From Ursus arctos (taxonomy: Eukaryota > Chordata > Mammalia > Carnivora > Ursidae), in contig NW_026622997.1 of NCBI RefSeq assembly GCF_023065955.2, forward strand, positions 8,604,001 to 8,668,000: a stretch of DNA of 64,000 nt, read 5' to 3'. Below are positions 56,080-64,000 of this stretch, in pieces; within the stretch, counting starts at the first letter, position 1, and each line of letters opens with the position of its first letter. The notes beneath the pieces were generated by a model that did no database searches, had not been told where the DNA came from, and saw nothing but the letters and a program-made list of their open reading frames with translations. Both the position numbers and the translations under genes were made by a program.

Positions 56080-56950
56080 ACAGAGAAACAGACACAGAGA
56101 GTTAGATAAAATGAGAAGACAGAGGAAAATGTCACAAATGAAAGAACACGGGGGAAAATCACAGCAAGAGAGCTAAACAAAACAGAGATAAGTAATATGC
56201 CTGATATAGAATTTAAAGTAATGGTCATAAAGATAATTACTAGACTTGATAAAAGAGCTGAGAACCTCAGCGAGACCCTTAACGAAGAGATAGAAAACAT
56301 AAAAAAAGAACAAATCAGAGAAGAAGAACTTAACAGCTGAAATTAAAAATAGTAGACTAGAGGAAGCAGGAGAATGGATCATTGACCTGGAGACCGAGTA
56401 ATGGAAAGCAATTGAGCTGAAAATGAGAGAGAAAAAAATACTAATGAAAAGTGAAAATAGACTTAGGAAACTCAAGGACACAATCAGGCATAATAACATT
56501 TGTATTATAGGGATCCCAAAAGAAGAAGAGAAAAATGGGCAGAAATTTTATTTGAGGAAATAATAGTTCAAAACTTCTCAAATCTAGATCCCAGGGGCAC
56601 AGATAGCCCCCTTCCAATTCAACCCAAGGAGGTCCACACCAAGACAAATAGTAATTAAAATGGCAAAAAGAGAGGATTTTAAAAGCAGCAAGAAAAAAGA
56701 AAATGGTTGCATGTGAGGGAAACCCCATAAGGCTACCAGCTAAATTTTCAGCAGAAACTTTGCAGGCCAGAAGGGAGTGGGATGATATATTCATAGTGCA
56801 GAAAGAAAAAAAACCTGCAGCCAAGAATACTGCATCCAGCAAGGCAATAATTCAGAATACAAGGAGAGATAAAGATTTTCCCAAACAATAAAAAGTTAAA
56901 GGAATACATGACCACTAAACCACCTGTACAAGAAATGTTAAAGAGCTCTT
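56080..56950 (+). pseudogene. LINE-1 ORF1 remnant of L1-C, broken
   Basis: Forward ORF1-type sequence: GAACCTCAGCGAGACCCTTA coiled-coil part, AACATTTGTATTATAGGGAT (RRM start), CTCCCCAGCAAGGC-type end seen as ACTGCATCCAGCAAGGC and ACCACTTAAACC-like ACCACTAAACC. Multiple stops (for example near 56339 and 56398) divide it. The longest useful piece is the C-terminal 62 codons at 56703-56891. Confidence 0.75.
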
Positions 56951-57287
56951 TGGGTAGAAAGCATAAGTAGGAGTAAGAAAAGTAAGATGCACAAAAGCAG
57001 TAAAATTGAGTATAACTTTAAGAATCAGTCCAGGGATTCACAAAATAAAAGGACATAAATATGACACCATATATCTAAAACCTAGGGGAGAGGAATAAAG
57101 AATGAGTTCAAACTTAAGTGACCATCAACTTAATATAGACTGCTATATGCATAAGACTTTATATACAAACCTAATGGTAGCCACAAATCAAAAACCCGTA
57201 ATAGGTATACAAAAAAAAAAAAATAATAATAAAGATAAAGGAATCCAAGCATATCATTAAAGAAGGCCATCAAATCACATAGATATT

Positions 57288-59015
57288 ATCTAACTGTCTT
57301 TTGCAGAACAGAAGTTTTTAATTTTGATGAAGTCCAAGTCATCAGTTTCTTTTCATGAATCATGTGTTTGGTGTTGTATCTAAGAAGCCATCACCTAACC
57401 CAAGGTCATTTAGATTCTTTCCTATGTTGTCTTTTTAGTAGTTTTATATTTTTGCATCTTACATTTAGGTCTATGATGCATTTTGAATTAATTTTTCTGA
57501 GGAGTGTAAGATATGTGCCTAGATTCAATTTTTTTGCATGTGTAAGTCCAATTCTTCCAGCATGATTTGTTGAAAAGGCTACTCTGTTTCTATCGAATTG
57601 CCTTTGCTTCTTTGTGAAGGATCAGTTGACTATAATTTTGTGCCTCTATTTCTGGGCTCTTTTATTTTGTTTCATTGATCTATTTCTCTATTTCTTCATT
57701 AATAGCACACTGTCTCGATTATTGTAGCTTAATAGTAAGTGTTGAAGTTGGGCAGTGTCATTCCTCTCACTTTGTGCTTCCCTTTCAATATCCTGTAAAG
57801 TATTCTTTTGGGGGGTGGAGGGCTTGTTTGCTTGTTTTGTCCCTCTGTATAGACTTTAGAATTATTTTGGCAATACCTACAAAATTATTTGCTGAGATTT
57901 TGTTTGGGATTTTGATTGGGATTATGTTAAATCTGTAGATAAAGTCTAGAAGAACTCATCTTGACAATGTTGTCTTCCTATCATGAGCATGGATTATTTA
58001 TCCATTTATTTAGTTCTCTGATTCTTTTCATTAGAGTTTTGTAGTTTTATTCATATAGATCTTGCACGTATTTTCCCTAAACATTTCCCTTTTTTGGTGC
58101 TAATGTAAATGGCACTCTGCTTTTAATTTCAAATTGCAATTATTCATTACTGGTATATAGGAAACAATTTACTTTTGTGTATTAAACTTGTGTCCTGAAG
58201 CCTTGCTATAACTGCTTATTCTAGAAGCTTTGTTGATATTTTGGGATTTTCTGTATAGATAATCATATCATCTGCAAGCAAACAGTTTTATTCTTCCTTC
58301 CCACTCTACATACCCTTATTTTCCTTTTTCTTGCCTTATTACATCGGCTAGGATTTCCAATACAATGTCAAATATAAATTGCTTTGTTCCTGATCTTAGC
58401 AATAAAGCCTCTAGTTTCTTACCATTACCTAAGATGTTAGCTGCAACATTTTTGTGGATAATGTTTTTCTTTTCTTTTCTTTTTAAGAGAGAGGGAGAGA
58501 GATTTTATTTTAGATTTTTTAAAAAATTTTCTTTATTTTTGAGCACGAGAGAGAGAGCAAGCATGAGTGGAGGATAGGGGCAGAGGGAGAAGCAGTCTCC
58601 CTGCTGGGCAGGGAGCCCAATGCGGGACTCTATCCCAGGACCCTGGGATCATGACCTGAGCCGAAGGCAGACACTTAACCTACTGAGCCACCAACGTGCC
58701 CATGGATAACATTTTTTCAAATTTGAGAAGTTTCCCTCTGTTTCTAGTTTGCTGAGAGTTTTTTTATCATGAATGGGTATTGGATGCTTTGTCTACATCT
58801 ATTGCTATCATATGATTTTCATTCTCTTTAGCCTATTGATAACAATGGATTAGATTTTCAAATGGTAAATCAGACTTGCATGGCTGGAATAAATCCCACT
58901 GGGTTGTGGTACATAATTTTAATACATGTTTGGATCTTATTTGCTAATATTTTGTTGTGTCTATGTTCATGAGAGCTACTGATACGTAGTTTTCCTTTCT
59001 TATAATGTGTTTGCA
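57288..59015 (-). mobile_element. inverted LINE-1 ORF2 segment, reverse (split by a SINE)
   Basis: Reverse ORF2: CTTTTGCAGAACAGAAG near 57298, CATGATTTGTTGAAAAGGC near 57561, GATCAGTTGACTATAATTTT near 57620, ATCATATCATCTGCAAGCA near 58262, GTGGTACATAATTTTAATAC near 58905, ending near TTCTTATAATGTGTTTGCAG. It has no 3' UTR or tail at its left edge, which abuts forward L1-C. The arrangement resembles L1-B with its inverted piece. Confidence 0.8.
58468..58700 (-). mobile_element. CAN-SINE in inverted ORF2, reverse
   Basis: T/C-rich tail, GAGAGAGAGAGCAAGCATGA, AGAAGCAGTCTCCCTGCTGG, GATCATGACCTGAGCCGAAG and ACTGAGCCACCAACGTGCCC end. Flanks GTGGATAATGTTTTTC upstream and ATGGATAACATTTTTTC at 58702-58718. 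Confidence 0.92.
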
Positions 59016-59254
59016 GCCTTGGAGCTGCAGTGGAAAAGATGTTCACCAAGAGAATGGTTCAGAGTTGTTCTTACTACAAAAGAATTCCTAATTCCACATT
59101 CAATATAGGCCATTTCTTGAAAGGCAACAAGGATAAAATATAAGACATTAGAACATCATAAATACATCTCCATTAATTATGACATAAAACTACAAATTAA
59201 CACTAATAAAAAGATGTAGACAGTATATTTCAGAGGTCTTATGGAACATAGGGA
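59016..59254. other. unique stretch
   Basis: No feature recognised between the L1 edge and the MIR. Confidence 0.4.
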
Positions 59255-59372
59255 TTAGCTTAGGAAATTGAGGCAGAGGTTGCCCATTGTCATATGGGAG
59301 CTTTTGTGATAGAGCACAGCCAGGACCTGGACTTCCTGAGTCTCAAGCTGTAGTCTTTCACGATATGACATT
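59255..59372 (-). mobile_element. MIR SINE, reverse
   Basis: TTAGGAAATTGAGGCAGAGG, TTGCCCATTGTCATATGGG, ATAGAGCACAGCCAGGACCT and GACTTCCTGAGTCTCAAGC keep reverse MIR order. Confidence 0.6.
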
Positions 59373-62300
59373 GCCAGTGAAGAAGATAATTCAAGTTCCC
59401 TGATGTTAAAGGAAAAAGTTTCCTTTATATCATTAATGCTTAAAAACTCATGGGGTAGTGGTACTGCTCTTTGAGATTATACATTATTCCCTAGACTGTC
59501 ATTCTAGGGGTGGGAGGTGGTGAGAGAGAGGGAGTCTTCAGGAATTCCTGCTAAATACTTTTTTTCTCAATTCTTACAGAAAAAGCTAATAGGCAGACTC
59601 TTGCCAACTTATTCTCCTAGAACTTGGGCTCTTATTAATGCTGGCCTATCTTGAAATACAGTATAAATGTATGTCTGATTTAACAGCAACAAAAATAAAA
59701 AATACACATTTACTTATTTCAAGATCTATTAAGTTCAGTATTTTTAGGTGATCTGCAAAGAGCAGCATGAATTTAAAGGATTCTGTCACTGTTTAAGAAC
59801 TGATCTCTCCTATTACCTGCCTGATTTCTGAAAGGGACAAATTTCCCAAAATGTTATTAAAAGTCCAGCTCTACAAACAAGTAGTCAGTATATTTGTTCA
59901 ATAAAGGATAATGTCAACACCAAGTGGAACCCACAAAGTGGGAATCAACACAAGGCAAGGGGCAGTGCAGGTGTAGCTGTCCCTTGCCCGCCCTCCCCCC
60001 CAACTTTCTATTCTCAAATGAGGCAGACTGTGGTCTAGTCACTCCACGATGAAGGCTGAGAAAGGAGAAAAGGAGAAAAAGGTCAACTTAGAGCTGAATG
60101 GTGTGCAGGGACACAGGTTGGACACTGCAAATCCTGCCAGCAATCTTCACCATCTAGAACATCACCTTTTCTGTTCTACTTTTCACCAACTTCACAAACT
60201 AGATGTCATGTCAAATAACAGAAAAAGTGTGAAATAGTAACTGGTAGCATTAGTGCCAATTTAAATGAAAGAGTATAAATAAATTTATTTAAGTAAAAGA
60301 TAAATGTTTCTCTATTTCTTCTTAAGTAAAAGAGAAACAAATGTCTCTTTTCCTTCCTTGTTTTTCCAGGGTGGGGGTTAACTCAGCTGAGTGCTAGAAA
60401 GACACGATCTCCCTCAGGAGTGTTTAAGGCACTATCACCCCAGCACAAGGAGTCAGGCTAAGGAGCAGCTGCATCCGGGAGGGGCCTGGGCTGATTTCCC
60501 CGCTCGTGATTATGTTTTCACAAATCTTTTCAGTTTCTCATGTGTGTAATGCCCTTGATACCAGGTCTGGCTACCACAGTGGTTAGCTGCACTAACTAGT
60601 TGAATTCATAGAAGGGTATTTAGAGCTAGTTATCAGAGGCTGGTGTGTAAATTAATGCAAAGTATATGTAAATAGGTCTAATTCAAAATGCTGCCTCTGG
60701 GGAAAGAACGGTCCACACCTCAACTGCATGTTCCCCACACTCACTGCTCCAAGCATCGAGGGCACTTGCATGTGGCCCGTGGAGACACAGTCATGCTCTG
60801 AGCAAACACTGCTGCTGTGATGGCTCACTCCAGGTCTCCCACGTGGCTTGTCTGCTCCGGGTCCAGGTTTCAGAGGGAGCAGAGTGACAAGGCCATTGTC
60901 CCCAGAACACAAAGTCTTAACAAAGGCGGCTGAAGAGTGAGAAAAAGGAGCCTCAGACCCAGCCAGTCTCTAGTCCCTTCTGGTGCCAGTGAGTGGGGGA
61001 GAAACCTGACCTGTCCTGGATAAGGACCTCCAGGAGGGTCTCAGAGCAGCCACTGGAGCCCTGGGGAAGCAGCCCTGTGGGCAAGGCTTCAGCCTCTCCG
61101 CAGACTTGCCGGGATGGTCCTGTGCCAGATGCTAATGACTGGGGGAAACGAAGAGTGTTTCTCCTGACAACACGTCGGGGTCCCTGCTCTAGAATCTGTG
61201 ATCACTCTGCCCAGGGCACAGCAACGTGGGCTTGCACGGAGACCACGCCTAAGTCCTGAGTCCGCTGACTTACACATCACAGAGAACCAGAAATGCTTGC
61301 GGCCCCTGCTTTTCAGCAACTGGGCAATCCTTTGTACTCCTGACGCTTGGAGGAGACTGCACACTGCTGAAATCGGCCCCTCACAGGGAGGCAGGCAGAG
61401 CAGGGGAGAGCGTGGCAGTCCCTACCTGCCACCGGATGGCAGAGGGGGCAGCACTCAGCACACCCGTTAGTGCACTTAGCATCGGGAGGGAAAAATAATA
61501 CTGCATCACTCTGGCAAGTTCCTCAGGTGCCATATTCATTGAGAAATAGATACGCTTCAGGTGCTCTGGCATACGGTATGTCTGCAATTCCTCTCCCCTC
61601 CTACTACAGAAGGAAAAACAAAACAAACAAAACAAAACAAAACAAAAACTGCAAGATTTTAAAACATCCACCAGAGCTGCCAGTTTATAAGGGGTTGAGA
61701 CAAAGGAACTGATACGCTTTGTATCTGTGAAGTAAGTCAAGCAACGTAGACATATTCTTTTTTATCTAAAAAGACGAACCAGAACTAGAAAGAAACATTT
61801 TAAAAGTTAAAGCCATTTTGATAAATGCTCAAATTTCCCAAGATTTGCATGCACCAGTCAGGCGCATGGGAAGTACAAGGAGCTGGGTGTTTGCCAGTGT
61901 TTGCTAACAAACCCCTTCCTGTGACAAGATGGCATGTCTCTCCACATGACAGTCTAAGGAGGCAGGGAAGTGACAAAGGAAATATGTGGTCCATTCTCAG
62001 TGCAAAGCCAGTCTGACTCCCCTTCAACTGAATACGGTAACCTTCGTGCTCGTCTTCCCAGAAGCAGGACTGCAGCTCAGGGGCTGCGAGCCAAGCCCGG
62101 AAAGGCAGAGGAAAGGCTAGATTCCATCACTCATTGTATTGAATTGTTAGGGAAACAGCTACACTTTCTTGAATACCGTTTGCCCACAATTTATCATATA
62201 CTTATGTTTGGGGTCCCTGAGTGTGCACTCTTCATACACTGGTCAATGGAAATTCATGCCACCAAAATGGATCAACTGCTCCTTTATCAACATTTTCAAA

Positions 62301-63075
62301 AAACATGCAAGTAGCAGAACAAGAACTGAGAAAGGGAAAAGGTGATAGTTAAGAGGTGAGAAGGTCCATGTTTTCACATTATAGTAGAATTAAATTATAA
62401 CAAACATCTTGGTAGAAATTCATAGTCTCTTCTCTCCAATCATTAGTAAAAAGAGGAGTGATTGACAGGTAAGGGAAGAGAAAATGGCATCAATTATAAA
62501 TACACTGGTATAGAAAATAAATCCCAGAAGTAAGATGCCAACCAGTTTCAAGCAGCTATAATGTATATGCATTATCTTCACTCTTTTTTGAATAATTTTA
62601 CAGCCCTGTACCATAGGAGCTGCTGTCACTGCAGACCCATGATTAGCCGTGCTAAGTCCTTGGTAAAGCCAGTTTCCTCCAGCTCTTCCCTAAAGCCCAG
62701 CAGTAATGAGTGCTTTATGACCCTGGCCATTCTCTTCTGGCCTCCAGGTGGCTGGCAGGAAACCCTGGTAAGACTGCATGACTGCTGGTCTCCATCCTAG
62801 ATGGTATTTCAACAGAAACTCATGATGAAAGTCTTCAAGACTCAAAAGCCTAACTCACTACTTGTGTGATTTGGGATGTAAGGAAAGCCATAGAAGGCCT
62901 TTCCAGCATCTCTCAAATCATAATGGAAAAATAACCCTGTCTTCACAAGGTCAACCCATGGTATCTATTCTGCAAAGCAGTGTAAGTCCTAGGTGGCATG
63001 AAAGACAGGGTGTATGCAATATTATTCTGTCCATCAGAACTATGTCACCTTATATGAACCACTGGGTGTTTACTT
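59373..63075. other. long, mostly unique stretch; no supported gene
   Basis: About 3.7 kb without nameable transposons. It has a CAAAA-type simple repeat at 61614-61650. Frames up to 119 codons (61381-61740 minus; 61970-62314 plus; 60993-61259 plus) lack domains and overlap on opposite strands, typical of chance. The stretch at 62650-62775 has a TTCTGGCCTCCAG followed by GTGGCTGGCAGG, superficially splice-like, but no exon is supported. Confidence 0.4.
61614..61650 (+). repeat. (CAAAA)n simple repeat
   Basis: Imperfect CAAA/CAAAA units not attached to a recognisable SINE or LINE tail. Confidence 0.9.
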
Positions 63076-64000
63076 TTTTTAATTTAAATTCCATTAGCCA
63101 ATGTATAGTACACCATTAGTCTCATGTAGTGTTCAACAATTTATCAGTTGCGTATAACACCCAGGAGGGTTCATCACATCAGGTGCCCTCCTTAATGCCC
63201 ATCACCCAATTATCCCATTCGCCCACCCACTTCCCCTCCAGCAACCCTCAGTTTGTTTCCTATTGTTAAGAGACTCTCATGGTTTGTCTCCCTCTGATAA
63301 CTTCCCATTCAGTTTTCCCTCCCTTCCCCTATGATCCTCTGTGCTGTTTCCTGTATTCTACATATGAGTGAAACCATACAATACTTGTCTTTCTCTGATT
63401 GACTTATCTCAATCAGCATAATACTCTCTAGTTCCATCCACATCGATGCAAATGGTAAGTATTCATCCTTTCTGACGGCTGAGTAATATTCCATTGTATA
63501 CATATACCATATCTTCTTTATCCATTCATCTGCTGATGGATATCTCAGCTCTTTCCACAGTTTGGCTATTGTGGACATTGCTGCTATGAACACTGCGGTG
63601 CAGGTGCCCATTCGGATCACTACATTTGTATCTTTGGGGTAAATATTGATGGGTTGTAGGGTAGCTCTATTTTTAACTTCTTGAGGAACCTCCATATTGT
63701 TTTCCAGAGTGGCTATACCAGCTTGCATTCCCACCAACAGAGGGTTCCCCTTTTTCTGCATTCTTGCCAACATTTGTTGTTTCCTGTCTTGTTAATTTTA
63801 GCCACTCTAACTGGTATAAGGTCGTGTCTCATTGTGGTTTTGATTTGTATTTCCCAATGCCAAGTGATGTGGAACATTTTTTCATGTGTCTGTTGTGTAT
63901 GTCTTCTTTGGAGAAATGTCTGCCCATGTCTTCTGCCCATTTCTTGACTGGATTATTTGTTTTGTGGGTGTTGAGTTTAATAAATTCTTTATTGATCTTG
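63076..64000 (-). mobile_element. LINE-1 3' end, reverse, running off the window
   Basis: The 3' end is at about 63076 (T-rich, TTAATTTAAATTCCATTAGC), then reverse 3' UTR (TTATCAGTTGCGTATAACAC; CTCCAGCAACCCTCAGTTTG) and late ORF2 (CATATGAGTGAAACCATAC; TTGCATTCCCACCAACAGAG). A 154-codon minus frame (63309-63773) is the ORF2 C-terminal part and shifts frame near 63.74 kb into 63713-63940. It is the young carnivore 3' UTR type, and its 5' extent lies beyond the window. Confidence 0.93.

Larger units (their letters stand above)
54437..57287 (+). mobile_element. L1-C: LINE-1 5' UTR plus broken ORF1, forward
   Basis: It starts GACTTCTGGGGAGGGCAAAG, with GATACAACTAGATAACACCC (54488-54507), the L1 5' end. 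A 5' UTR of about 1.7 kb follows with a SINE near its end (55826-56051). ORF1 remains at 56080-56950, then inter-ORF sequence (GTATAACTTTAAGAATCAG; ATATGACACCATATATC). Forward sequence stops at CATCAAATCAC (57277-57287), where inverted ORF2 begins. Confidence 0.85.

Noticed and set aside
61381..62314. Overlapping 114-120 codon frames on both strands
   Set aside because: Mutually overlapping, one runs through the CAAAA repeat as a Cys/Phe-rich stretch, and none has a family resemblance.
62650..62775. Exon bounded by TTCTGGCCTCCAG and a CTGGTAAG donor
   Set aside because: The implied exon would be about 25 bases and no reading frame or homology supports it.

Overview
This window is nuclear DNA from a mammal of the order Carnivora. 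The best evidence is about sixteen tRNA-derived CAN-type SINEs. Their heads read GGCGCCTGGGTGGC, and an internal segment runs from TTCGGCTCAGG to GGGATCGA. Three copies (13.3, 32.6 and 50.6 kb) have a GGGCGTGATCCC centre and a CCCACTCCCCCTGCTTGTG tail, as I recall for bears, giant panda and pinnipeds, and the copies do not match the dog or cat young subfamilies I remember. My placement is an arctoid caniform, probably bear or seal. I recognise no protein-coding exon of a host gene, no RNA gene and no CpG island, so the window is intergenic or lies inside a large intron. The open reading frames present are fragments of LINE-1 and an endogenous retrovirus, or chance frames.

Region 1 (1-26.2 kb) is mostly old or unique DNA. 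It holds diverged L1M, L2, MIR and MLT1 remnants and scattered CAN-SINEs, with long repeat-free stretches. Several of these stretches look like candidate conserved non-coding DNA (about 6.25-6.7, 10.5-10.96, 18.5-18.85 and 25.9-26.2 kb). A good match to the CTCF core lies at 8.8 kb.

Region 2 (26.4-35.8 kb) is a nested LINE-1 pile. An older plus-strand L1 (L1-A) carries two minus-strand L1 3' ends and a SINE with a perfect 142-bp tandem duplication. It is followed by a younger plus-strand L1 (L1-B) that keeps its 5' UTR, a broken ORF1 and part of ORF2, and then by an inverted ORF2 piece. Region 3 (35.8-40.3 kb) holds a Tigger-type DNA transposon, an L2 with a MIR inside it, and short L1 and MER5 pieces.

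Region 4 (40.4-52.5 kb) is best read as one minus-strand ERVL-like provirus. Two related LTRs bound a decayed gag-pol-type interior that has been split by two head-to-head L1s (41.3-45.8 kb minus, 46.3-47.95 kb plus). Immediately beside it, a different plus-strand LTR (52.6-53.47 kb) ends at a primer-binding-site-like sequence. Region 5 (53.6-59 kb) is again L1: an old L1M, an L1 5' UTR plus broken ORF1, and another inverted ORF2 block. Region 6 (59-63 kb) is largely unique, and the window ends inside a minus-strand L1.

Nothing here works as a gene system. The content records successive insertions, so target-site duplications and nesting give the order of events. Family names come from recalled consensus sequences without any search, and edges of old repeats are accurate only to tens of bases.
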